DNA of 11,299 nt from JBMCLJ01 sp048615375 (GCA_048615375.1 JBMCLJ010000043.1:1-11299), one strand, 5' to 3'; shown: positions 1-5,936, numbered from the stretch's first letter. Notes: generated from the sequence alone by a model not told the origin. Program-made: numbers and translations.

Positions 1-2
1 TC

Positions 3-908
3 ATTGGACTCATTCTGGTTGTATTCTTCGTCTGGTACGGGAGGAAAATTTAGATTGAGCCACAGGGTAAGTTCCAGCTGTTCATTGAGTCGATTGTACT
101 CTCCTTACGTGATTTAGCGGAAGGGATTATGGGTAAAAAGGGTACGCATAAATTTTTTCCGGTAGTTTTTACGTTCTTTATTGTGATCATTCTTTCTAAC
201 TGGTGGAGCTTACTCCCGTTTACCGGATCACTTGGAACCATCCACACTGTACAAGAGCGTGCTCCAGTACCAATTATAGTACTCGGCGAAGCGGAACACA
301 CTGCGCAGAATCCTGAAGCAGATACGGCTGTAGCAGCAGAGGATATAGAAGTACGTACCGATGTGCAAAACAACGAAAAAGCCAGGCAATCTGAAAGTAC
401 AGTACAATTCACTCGCGATGCAGAAATTGAAAAACCATTTTTACGATCTCCTTCTGCTGACTTGAATTTTACCTTAGCCATGGGCGTACTTTCATTTCTG
501 ATAATTCAATACGCAGGGCTAAAAGCACTGGGAATGAGGTATTTAAGCAAATTCTTCGATATCAGGGTAAAAATACCTGAAGGCCGAAAGCTCATTCTTG
601 TACCATTTTCCTTTTTGATCAAGGTTTTTTGGCGCATCCTTGAACTTATTCTTGAGCTTGGCAGGATCATTTCTTTCGCATTTCGATTATTTGGTAACAT
701 CTTCGCTGGCGAGGTACTATTATTTGTCATTACAAGTCTTACACTATTATACACCTTTGGCTTCGCAACGCTTCCATTCCTCGGTTTAGAGATATTTGTT
801 GGGTTTATTCAGGCAATTGTATTTATTTTTCTTACCATGGTTTTTATCAAGCTGGCTATGGACACACAGCACTGGAATCAGGAAATGATTTGTGGTAAGA
901 ATAAGTAG
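3..908 (+). pseudogene. atpB: F0F1 ATP synthase subunit a, interrupted by in-frame TAG, 5' end outside window
   Basis: Membrane subunit a of the F0 motor, which forms the proton half-channels against the c-ring. Codons from position 3 read IGLILVVFFVWYGRKI, the end of the first membrane helix. A TAG follows at 51-53, then the same frame continues IEPQGKFQLFIES, the family's usual segment after helix 1. From the ATG at 129 the 259-residue remainder includes the essential arginine in FRLFGNIFAGE and the last-helix FVGFIQAIVF segment. The stop is TAG at 906-908. Starting at 129 would lose helix 1 and the conserved linker, so 129 is probably not the native start. The lesion looks like AAG to TAG, because family members carry a basic residue there. 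The loop between helices 2 and 3 is unusually long and acidic. Identity is very sure. Pseudogene status depends on the TAG being real and not suppressed. Confidence 0.85.
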
Positions 909-978
909 CATACAGTTGCTACTACTGAATATACCAAGCAAAATCGCTCTTACTTTTATTTAATATAAATATACATAC

Positions 979-1197
979 ATGGATTTACAGAATCTGGCAA
1001 TGGCACTGGCAATCGGACTTGGAGTATTAGGACCTGGCATCGGGCTGGGATTAATCGGCTCCAAACCTTTAGAAGCTTTAGGACGAAACCCTGAAGCTGA
1101 AAATAAAATACGTACACTCATGATCCTGGCGATGGGACTTGTAGAAGCACTAGGAATTTTTGCACTTCTCGTAGCAATACTTATCAAGTTTCTGTAA
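979..1197 (+). CDS. atpE: F0F1 ATP synthase subunit c
   Basis: Proteolipid subunit c, which forms the rotating membrane ring. The 72 residues are two membrane helices joined by a polar loop. Helix 1 carries the glycine-rich packing motif (GLGVLGPGIGLGLIG), the loop has the family's RNPEAENKIR, and helix 2 contains the ion-binding glutamate in GLVEALGIFALLVA. Length and motifs are complete, so this is the only atp gene here with no visible defect. There is no Shine-Dalgarno sequence before the ATG. A TATAAA at 964-969 lies 9 bases upstream and could be a -10 box, but no convincing -35 is visible. It lies 70 bases after the atpB stop and directly before the stump of atpF. With gamma, beta and most of b missing it cannot be part of a working enzyme encoded here, unless the other subunits are elsewhere in the genome. 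Confidence 0.93.
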   Translation: MDLQNLAMALAIGLGVLGPGIGLGLIGSKPLEALGRNPEAENKIRTLMILAMGLVEALGIFALLVAILIKFL

Positions 1198-1213
1198 GCC
1201 CGGGAATACGTAG

Positions 1214-1300
1214 AAAGCAATTAAAAAAGCGTTCGAGGACACGCCCATCGACCACGAAACAGAAGAAAAGCTTATCGAGAACTCATTACAAAAAGCGTAA
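1214..1300 (+). pseudogene. atpF: C-terminal remnant of ATP synthase subunit b
   Basis: Only 28 codons remain (KAIKKAFEDTPIDHETEEK and onwards to LQKA), ending in TAA at 1298-1300. They resemble the extreme C-terminus of subunit b, where a helix ends in an acidic turn and a final LIEXXL-type helix that contacts delta. The call rests on this weak resemblance and on position, since atpF normally sits between atpE and atpH. The frame is closed immediately upstream by TAG at 1211-1213 and there is no start codon. Subunit b is normally about 160 residues, so the membrane anchor and most of the stator stalk are gone. Only 16 bases separate the atpE stop from this frame, so the missing part was deleted and not displaced. 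Confidence 0.6.
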
Positions 1301-1302
1301 CC

Positions 1303-1518
1303 ATGATTACCGTGTATTCAAAAATTGAACTATCAGAACCACTGAAGCAACAAATCGAAACGTACGTACGTACTACCACTGCCGGTGAAGCCACAAATCA
1401 GAAAATACACTTCAAAATTGACGCAACGATCATTTCCGGGATCCGTATTAACGTTAACTCGCACATAACAGACCTTACGCTCAACACGAGACTGGAAAAA
1501 ATCCTTGGAGTCTTCTAG
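1303..1518 (+). CDS. atpH: ATP synthase delta subunit, C-terminal domain only
   Basis: The 71-residue product matches the C-terminal domain of the delta (OSCP) subunit, which ties the b stalk to the top of F1. It has the beta strand ITVYSKIELSEPLKQQI, the central KIDATIISGIRINV (family pattern KVDPSLIGGIRIRIG) and the closing NTRLEKI. The family is about 175-180 residues, and the N-terminal helical domain that binds alpha is absent. The ATG lies 2 bases after the atpF stop, the spacing of a normal atpF/atpH junction. It may therefore be the native start of a short delta and not a cut edge, and both readings are open. No Shine-Dalgarno sequence is seen; translation would depend on coupling to atpF, which is itself broken. 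Confidence 0.75.
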   Translation: MITVYSKIELSEPLKQQIETYVRTTTAGEATNQKIHFKIDATIISGIRINVNSHITDLTLNTRLEKILGVF

Positions 1519-1551
1519 ATTGAGCAGACGGAATTAAGCTACTACAAACAT

Positions 1552-2525
1552 ATGTCGCTATTAGAACAAATCAAACACCAAATCGCGCAACAGGATCTTA
1601 CCCCGGAACGATACTCCGAAGGTGAGGTAATCTACTATGCCGATGGGATTGCTACGGGTAGTGGTCTCCAGAGTGCCGGATACTCGGAAATTGTAAAAGT
1701 ATTTGAAACACAGCCTTCAAAGAATTTCGTGTATGGATTAGTATTTAATCTTGAAGAGACGCAGACAGGAATCATTATGCTTGAAGAAAGCCCGCTGGTT
1801 AAAACAGGTTCACGGGTTATCACAACAGGTCAGGTATTCCAGGCTGAAGTATCTGAGAGCTATCCTGGGAGAATGATCGATATACTTGGCAGGCCACATG
1901 ATGGGCAGGGAAAAATTATCCACACAAACCCCACGCTGCAAAAAGTCGATCGAAAAGCATATGGGGTGATTGATCGCCAGTCAGTATCTGTTCCGCTCCA
2001 GACCGGCATAATCGCGGTTGACGCGCTTATGACGGTCAGATTTATCTGAAGGCTGATTTATTTGATACCGGGCAGAAACCTGCTGTCGATGTGGGACTTT
2101 CTGTTTCCCGCGTCGGCGGAAACGCGCAGATCAAAGCGATGAAGCAAGTAGCTGGGCCATTAAAGCTTAACCTGGCTCAGTTCAGGGAACTCCAGGCATT
2201 CTCGCAATTTGGTGTGGAAGTAGATAAATCGACTCAAAAGAAAATCGACTCCGGACTTCGTCTTACCGAGATACTGAAACAAGACCAGTACTCAGGCCTT
2301 CCCGTGGAAGAACAAATTGTTGCGCTGTGGGGCGTTACTCGTGGCTATGCGGATTCTACTGATAATAAACATATGCGTGCCTGGCGGGATGAGTATCTTA
2401 CCTTCATGAAGGATTTCTATCCTGATATACTCAAAAAAATCCGCGAAGAACAAACAATCACTGATGATATTGAGAAAACACTCCAGGACATAACGCAATC
2501 CTTCGAATTTCACCTGGCAGAATAA
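1552..2525 (+). pseudogene. atpA: ATP synthase subunit alpha with internal deletion and frameshift
   Basis: F1 alpha subunit in two pieces. Bases 1552-2031 encode the N-terminal beta-barrel and the start of the nucleotide domain, from MSLLEQIKHQIAQQ through PGRMIDILGRPHDGQGK and GVIDRQSVSVPLQTGI to VDALM. Translation then runs out of frame (TVRFI) into TGA at 2047-2049. From 2031 another frame reads DGQIYLKADLF, then VGLSVSRVGGNAQ and the C-terminal helical domain, ending at TAA 2523-2525. Family proteins continue from VDALM into the Walker A loop (GDRQTGKT) and reach TDGQIFL about 180 residues later. Here about 160 and 164 residues survive of roughly 505. No nucleotide-binding P-loop remains. 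The frames require the missing segment to be 3n+1 bases long. A GTG at 2091 could restart translation, but only of the C-terminal part. Confidence 0.93.
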
Positions 2526-2541
2526 CGATAAGCGAAACACA

Positions 2542-3402
2542 ATGGCACGAAATACCCGTAAAAATAGTCATGCCGGCACTACATCGAACAAACGGCATCA
2601 TAACTCCCGTCAAAGGAAGACCTCTTCACGAAAACAAGCAATGAGAACCCGGAATAAAAAGATAATTCGCAAACTTAATATTATTCCCAATAAAAGCGCC
2701 GGTCAGAACTTTCTCACATCACAGCGGGTAATCAGTAAAGAAATCAATGCTCTGAACATGAGCAGAAGTGACACAATCCTGGAAATCGGTCCAGGAACTG
2801 GAAACCTTACCAAGGCACTTTGTTCTGTTACAAACCACGTAATCCTTATTGAAAAAGACAAGCGCTTTAAGCGTTCTCTATTTGAAATCGCAAAGAATTC
2901 GGCGAATACGTGCCGGATAAAAGTCATCTGGGGAGATGCAACCGATCCAGAGACACTTCAACAAATCAGGTTCACCAGGGTAATAGGCAATCTTCCGTAC
3001 AACCTGACCCTTCCGATCATTTTTACCCTGCTTGAAACACAGACTTTTCATACAGGAGTATTTATTATTCAAAAAGAACTCGCTGAGCGTCTCACTGCGC
3101 GGCCTGGTCAGAGCGGGTATGGCAGGATCTCAGTGTATGTTCAATCTTTCGCGAATATTAAAGTCCTGGAAACAGTCAAACCCGGCGCGTTCAACCCCCA
3201 GCCTGCGGTAGACAGCTCTATGATGATCCTCAAGCCACACACTCAAGAATTCATCCAACCACTGAAGCAGCAGCATCAACACTACGCCGAATTCCTCAAA
3301 CAATGCTTCGTAAACCGCACCCATACCCTCCCCTACTTCACCCGACCGGCATATAAAGCGAACTGGAAAGAGTTTGTAGAAGTTTTCCTGGATTCGGTTT
3401 AA
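2542..3402 (+). CDS. ksgA: 16S rRNA (adenine-N6,N6)-dimethyltransferase, KsgA/Erm family
   Basis: SAM-dependent methyltransferase. KsgA dimethylates two adjacent adenines near the 3' end of 16S rRNA during small-subunit assembly. Visible motifs, numbered from the 2542 ATG: AGQNFL (53-58), SAM-binding EIGPGTG (81-87), ribose-binding acidic residue E104, GDA at 131-133, catalytic NLPYN (150-154), then the QKELAERL and YGRISVYVQ segments and FNPQPAVDSSMMIL. The first 33 residues are strongly basic with no acidic residue, and the family does not need them. An in-frame ATG at 2641 gives MRTRNKKIIRKLNIIPNKSAGQNFL, a more typical KsgA N-terminus, and may be the true start. Neither start has a Shine-Dalgarno sequence. 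Basic N-terminal extensions are known in some Erm methyltransferases, so Erm-like activity on 23S rRNA is a less likely alternative. The end overlaps the convergent toxin gene by 4 bases. Confidence 0.88.
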   Translation: MARNTRKNSHAGTTSNKRHHNSRQRKTSSRKQAMRTRNKKIIRKLNIIPNKSAGQNFLTSQRVISKEINALNMSRSDTILEIGPGTGNLTKALCSVTNHVILIEKDKRFKRSLFEIAKNSANTCRIKVIWGDATDPETLQQIRFTRVIGNLPYNLTLPIIFTLLETQTFHTGVFIIQKELAERLTARPGQSGYGRISVYVQSFANIKVLETVKPGAFNPQPAVDSSMMILKPHTQEFIQPLKQQHQHYAEFLKQCFVNRTHTLPYFTRPAYKANWKEFVEVFLDSV

Positions 3403-3812
3403 TTCAAGAGATATTCCTCAGGATAAAACACATCAAATGATGCAATCTTATACTCCAGTTTTTGGGCAAAATACAAGTTGGCGCAGTCAATAAACGAAAT
3501 ATTTTTCTTTACATATGACGTAAAGATGCTCCATACTTCTCTCTCATCTTTAAGGTCTATGTCCAGGAGCTGAATTTCAGATTCATCTAACCTCTGCACT
3601 AACTGTACTGCCATCTCCTGTGAAAATTTCCTTGACATAACAGTCACAGCTTCGTACTTGACGACCTTCAGCATACTATACTTTACAGAGTTATATTGTT
3701 TTGCTAAAGAGACTGCCCGCTCATGATTTGAATCAACTTCAATCATCATAGATAGTATGAAATCGCTATCAAGCAAGATTGACTCAACCTGGGAGTCATG
3801 AGTTTTAGTCAT
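3399..3812 (-). CDS. PIN-domain ribonuclease toxin
   Basis: Likely VapC-type toxin, a metal-dependent endoribonuclease. From the ATG at 3812 it is 137 residues with the PIN acidic set visible: D15 in ILLDSDF, E55 in VVKYEAVTV, D110 in SFIDCANL and D128 in ASFDVFY. The start at 3812 was chosen because the antitoxin gene ends at 3805: the two overlap by 8 bases (ATGACTAA), the usual arrangement for coupled toxin-antitoxin pairs. A longer reading from 3878 would run deep into the antitoxin gene and has no support. No Shine-Dalgarno sequence precedes it, consistent with translational coupling. Its stop shares a TTAA with the stop of the convergent ksgA. The target RNA cannot be told from sequence; VapC toxins commonly cut tRNA or the 23S sarcin-ricin loop. 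Confidence 0.85.
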   Translation of the reverse strand: MTKTHDSQVESILLDSDFILSMMIEVDSNHERAVSLAKQYNSVKYSMLKVVKYEAVTVMSRKFSQEMAVQLVQRLDESEIQLLDIDLKDEREVWSIFTSYVKKNISFIDCANLYFAQKLEYKIASFDVFYPEEYLLN

Positions 3813-4065
3813 AAATTTCGTTATGTTCAGTGGTAATATTAGTTCTTTTCCCTGTATAAGATAATGGTTTGTCTGCAAAACTTGCGAATGAGACTTTTTT
3901 CTTAACCCTTGTGCTCAGGTATTTTCGAAGACTTTCACGAACCACCCATGATGTTGGTTTACCTTCTTGGGCTGCATACTGTTTTGCTTCGGAATACAAT
4001 TTATCAGGTATATACATCTGAGTTCTCACCAGGCAATCATCTTTTTTTTGCGACTTTTTATCCAT
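3805..4065 (-). CDS. Ribbon-helix-helix antitoxin of the PIN toxin
   Basis: An 86-residue protein. Its N-terminal part (about residues 13-50, RTQMYIPDKLYSEAKQYAAQ then SWVVRESLRKYL) fits a ribbon-helix-helix DNA-binding domain: one short strand and two helices, working as a dimer. The charged tail (VKKKVSFASFADKPLSYTGK and onwards) is where such antitoxins wrap and block the toxin active site. It is the first gene of a two-gene operon and overlaps the toxin by 8 bases. Family members usually repress their own promoter. Here a strong promoter with three tandem heptamers lies immediately upstream and is the obvious operator. The predicted transcription start falls at or next to the ATG, so the message is probably leaderless. 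A second ATG at codon 17 is possible but would cut the basic leader and is not favoured. VapB-type function is inferred from partner and fold. Confidence 0.82.
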   Translation of the reverse strand: MDKKSQKKDDCLVRTQMYIPDKLYSEAKQYAAQEGKPTSWVVRESLRKYLSTRVKKKVSFASFADKPLSYTGKRTNITTEHNEIYD

Positions 4066-4070
4066 ATCAT

Positions 4071-4099
4071 ATTATATGTCGTATGTCGTATGTCGTCAA
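4071..4099 (-). promoter_or_regulatory. Promoter of the toxin-antitoxin operon, leaderless
   Basis: On the minus strand TTGACG (4099-4094) and TATAAT (4076-4071) are separated by exactly 17 bases, which is close to the sigma-70 consensus. Only 5 bases separate the -10 box from the antitoxin ATG. Initiation 6-8 bases after the -10 box would start the RNA at or beside the A of the ATG at 4065. The spacer consists of the CGACATA repeats described separately. This is the best promoter in the window. Confidence 0.75.
4075..4095 (-). repeat. Three tandem CGACATA heptamers in a promoter spacer
   Basis: Three perfect head-to-tail copies of CGACATA (TATGTCG on the plus strand) fill the spacer and touch both core promoter boxes. 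Ribbon-helix-helix repressors often bind short tandem sites, so this is a candidate operator for the adjacent antitoxin. Loss or gain of one copy would change the spacer to 10 or 24 bases and should switch the promoter off, so the repeat could also be a phase-variation tract. Both roles are inferred. Confidence 0.7.
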
Positions 4100-4100
4100 T

Positions 4101-4316
4101 TCATATCACTCCCGCCTTCTTTAACTTCCTCATAAAAAGAGGCCACGGTATAATGTAGGACGCGAGCAGTAAACCTGCAATTATTACATTCTTCCAGATC
4201 CCGAGATCATGAAGTTGCGTGGTCAGGTAATTTAACGTAAAACACGAGAATATAACCAGCCCAAAGACTTCCAGAGAGGTAACTGCAAGTAATTTAAAAT
4301 GTGTTTTCTGTGCCAT
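4101..4316 (-). CDS. Small two-helix membrane protein, unknown function
   Basis: Not recognised. The 71-residue product has two predicted membrane helices, about residues 10-31 (LAVTSLEVFGLVIFSCFTLNYL) and 43-66 (IWKNVIIAGLLLASYIIPWPLFM). A short polar loop separates them and the tail is basic (RKLKKAGVI), which suggests a cytoplasmic C-terminus. The ATG at 4316 was chosen over a TTG 9 bases upstream. It lies 35 bases upstream of the toxin-antitoxin operon on the same strand, and its stop lies just before that operon's -35 box, so the two are separate units. An 11-bp inverted repeat abuts the start codon and could control translation or transcription. Membrane placement is fairly sure; function is unknown. 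Confidence 0.6.
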   Translation of the reverse strand: MAQKTHFKLLAVTSLEVFGLVIFSCFTLNYLTTQLHDLGIWKNVIIAGLLLASYIIPWPLFMRKLKKAGVI

Positions 4317-4347
4317 GATTAACAATTTTTACAGCTAATTGTTAATC
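4317..4347 (-). repeat. 11-bp perfect inverted repeat abutting a start codon
   Basis: GATTAACAATT (4317-4327) and AATTGTTAATC (4337-4347) are perfect reverse complements around a 9-base loop. On the minus strand the repeat ends directly at the ATG at 4316. It could fold in the 5' leader of the small membrane-protein mRNA or serve as a two-fold symmetric operator. It lacks the T-tract expected of a terminator in this orientation. A possible -10 box (TAGAAT, 4356-4351) lies just upstream, which would place the hairpin inside the transcript. Confidence 0.6.
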
Positions 4348-4359
4348 TTTATTCTACAC

Positions 4360-4375
4360 ATTTTTTTAAAAAAAT
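4360..4375. repeat. T7A7 palindrome in an intergenic region
   Basis: A run of seven T followed by seven A, flanked by A and T, forms a perfect 16-base palindrome between the divergent small membrane-protein gene and xth. It may act as a curved or easily melted element upstream of either promoter. No specific binding protein can be named. Confidence 0.5.
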
Positions 4376-4485
4376 CTCTATAACACGGGTATATAGATAT
4401 ATAATGAGTATGCTGAACGTAAAGACTATAATTTTTAACAGGAAAAATTACATGCCCTCTCCTCCCTATTTTCTAAACTTTGTAC

Positions 4486-4491
4486 TACAAT
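4486..4491 (+). promoter_or_regulatory. Candidate -10 box of xth
   Basis: TACAAT lies 6 bases before the ATG at 4498 and there is no Shine-Dalgarno sequence. Transcription from here would give a leaderless or nearly leaderless mRNA. No good -35 is visible at 16-18 bases. Two further TATAAT matches upstream (4400-4405 and 4427-4432) are alternatives that would give a leader of about 60-90 bases. Confidence 0.35.
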
Positions 4492-4497
4492 TATTGC

Positions 4498-5277
4498 ATG
4501 TCTAAAAAACTCAAGCTTCTTTCATGGAATGTTAACGGTTTGCGCGCGGTACACAGGAAAGATGCGCTCCAGCCAGTATTTGATCTCAAACCGGATATCC
4601 TCTGCCTGCAGGAAACAAAATCTTCTGAAGACCAGCTTCCAGACGAAGTACGGAACATTACTGGATATACCTCCAGCTTTTGCTCAGGAGCAAAAAAAGG
4701 TTACAGTGGGGTAGGTATCTATTCAAAGCTTGCACACAAAAATATCGCTACCTGTATTGGTGAGGAAAGATTTGACACAGAAGGGAGAGTCCAGGTCGCG
4801 GACTATGATGACTTTGTTCTCTGTAATATTTACTTTCCAAATGGCAAAGCGTCAAAAGAACGTCTTGATTTCAAAATGGACTTTTACAAAAAATTCCTGG
4901 AATATGTCAATGAACTTGTCGCACTGGGAAAAAAAGTTATCATCTGCGGCGATGTCAACACGGCGCACAAGCCTATTGACCTTGCACGACCTCAGCCTAA
5001 TGAAAAAATTTCCGGGTTTTTACCCATAGAGCGTGAATGGATCGACAAACTCATTGACCACGGATTTATCGACACTTTCCGAATGTTACATCCTGAAGAG
5101 GCTGAACAATACACGTGGTGGGACATGATAACGAGAGCACGTGAAAGGAATGTCGGGTGGCGTATTGACTACTTCTTCATCAGCAGCAATCTCAAAGACA
5201 ACCTGCGAGACGCTTTTATCCATCAGGAAATCATGGGTTCAGACCACTGCCCGGTCGGTATAGATCTTGAATTCTAA
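4498..5277 (+). CDS. xth: Exodeoxyribonuclease III / AP endonuclease
   Basis: A 259-residue member of the endonuclease/exonuclease/phosphatase fold, which cleaves DNA 5' of abasic sites and removes 3'-blocking groups in base excision repair. Catalytic motifs are all present: LSWNVNGLRA (8-17), metal ligand E39 in LQETK, IYFPNG (111-116), GDVNTAH (151-157, with D152 and N154), WRIDYFFIS near the C-terminus, and the terminal GSDHCPV with D249 and H250. Length and motif spacing match bacterial ExoIII (about 260-270 residues). The ATG at 4498 starts directly with the family's first beta strand; a TTG at 4480 would add six residues of no known value. It is a single-gene unit, divergent from the small membrane-protein gene and followed by an intrinsic terminator. 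Confidence 0.95.
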   Translation: MSKKLKLLSWNVNGLRAVHRKDALQPVFDLKPDILCLQETKSSEDQLPDEVRNITGYTSSFCSGAKKGYSGVGIYSKLAHKNIATCIGEERFDTEGRVQVADYDDFVLCNIYFPNGKASKERLDFKMDFYKKFLEYVNELVALGKKVIICGDVNTAHKPIDLARPQPNEKISGFLPIEREWIDKLIDHGFIDTFRMLHPEEAEQYTWWDMITRARERNVGWRIDYFFISSNLKDNLRDAFIHQEIMGSDHCPVGIDLEF

Positions 5278-5287
5278 GAAATCTAAG

Positions 5288-5318
5288 GGAACAGGCTTTG
5301 CGCCTGTTCCTTATCTTT
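5288..5318 (+). terminator. Intrinsic terminator after xth
   Basis: GGAACAGGC (5288-5296) pairs perfectly with GCCTGTTCC (5302-5310) around the loop TTTGC, followed by TTATCTTT. It starts 11 bases after the xth stop. The opposite strand also has a moderate T-rich stretch after the stem, so the hairpin may also serve the convergent gene ending at 5343. Confidence 0.85.
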
Positions 5319-5342
5319 AACTCCTTATATACTATGCATTCA

Positions 5343-5921
5343 TTACCCCTGTCTACCCTCAATCGCGCAGAGAAGCACCGCTGCGGCAACCCCCAGTCGA
5401 TTATCCATGACATCTTCCGTATCAAGACTCATATCCAAATCAATTTTCTGAACAAAAGGATTAAAATGCTGTTGAAATGACCACACTTCCTTACCTCCCA
5501 TGGTCGCATGAAACTTTTGAGGCACAAGATTAGATAAAAACCTGCGAACCATAGCCAGTAAAGCGCTGTCCTCTTTAATCATTCCCACTTCCTGATCATT
5601 AAGATCAAGGATAGCCCACTCGTCCTGGATCATGGACTTCAAACCTTTACGTTTTAAAGCGCCAATTCTCTCTCCAGTCTGAGCATCGGTGATGTCGTAC
5701 GTCGTAGAAATATCCATTATTGTTCGAGCACCAATAGTTAACAACTCAAACTGCATGTCTTCACTGGCATAGACCCGGATATCCTCCTTAAGCTTAAATC
5801 CTTTCTGGTTTACGTAAAACATTACATTACCTTCCATATCATAAATATGGAATGCAGCTCCTAACATTTTGAATATTTTCTTGCGGATAGTGTACTTTTG
5901 TTTATTGTATCTATCGTCCAT
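5343..5921 (-). CDS. Tubby C-terminal / LURP-one-like domain protein
   Basis: The 192-residue protein resembles the bacterial YxjI/LURP-one group, a 12-stranded barrel around a central helix related to phospholipid scramblases and tubby. It has successive strand pairs such as AAFHIYDMEGNVMFYVNQKGF, TYDITDAQTGERIGALKRKG and EWAILDLNDQEVGMIKEDS, with the family's pattern of a default setting plus a second reading. The C-terminus (DNRLGVAAAVLLCAIE) is hydrophobic and matches the helix that threads the barrel. No enzymatic role is established for bacterial members; lipid or membrane association is only a suggestion. It is the last minus-strand gene after the FtsX-type permease, 44 bases downstream, and may be co-transcribed with it or use its own TATAAA (5934-5929) 7 bases before the ATG. 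Confidence 0.65.
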   Translation of the reverse strand: MDDRYNKQKYTIRKKIFKMLGAAFHIYDMEGNVMFYVNQKGFKLKEDIRVYASEDMQFELLTIGARTIMDISTTYDITDAQTGERIGALKRKGLKSMIQDEWAILDLNDQEVGMIKEDSALLAMVRRFLSNLVPQKFHATMGGKEVWSFQQHFNPFVQKIDLDMSLDTEDVMDNRLGVAAAVLLCAIEGRQG

Positions 5922-5936
5922 AGTTGGGTTTATATT

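Noticed and set aside
51..53. TAG as a sense codon (alternative genetic code)
   Set aside because: TAG also ends recognisable genes at natural ends (atpB at 906-908, atpH at 1516-1518), and the surrounding operon is otherwise damaged, so a nonsense mutation is the simpler reading.
2091..2525. Independent short gene starting at GTG 2091
   Set aside because: Its product is simply the C-terminal third of ATP synthase alpha, and the frame remains alpha-like upstream to about 2031, so it is a fragment of atpA and not a separate gene.
3303..3350. NRTHTLPYF near the KsgA C-terminus as a second catalytic motif
   Set aside because: The true NLPY motif lies at residues 150-153 in the right order after the SAM-binding motifs; the later one is in the C-terminal segment and lacks the preceding strand.
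3812..3878. Longer N-terminus for the PIN toxin
   Set aside because: It would overlap the antitoxin gene by about 70 bases and precede the first PIN strand by unneeded residues; the ATG at 3812 gives the usual short overlap.
4404..4505. 33-codon plus-strand frame after a TATAAT upstream of xth
   Set aside because: It overlaps the xth start in another frame, shows no membrane, binding or attenuator-like pattern, and follows no Shine-Dalgarno sequence; it is probably chance in AT-rich DNA.
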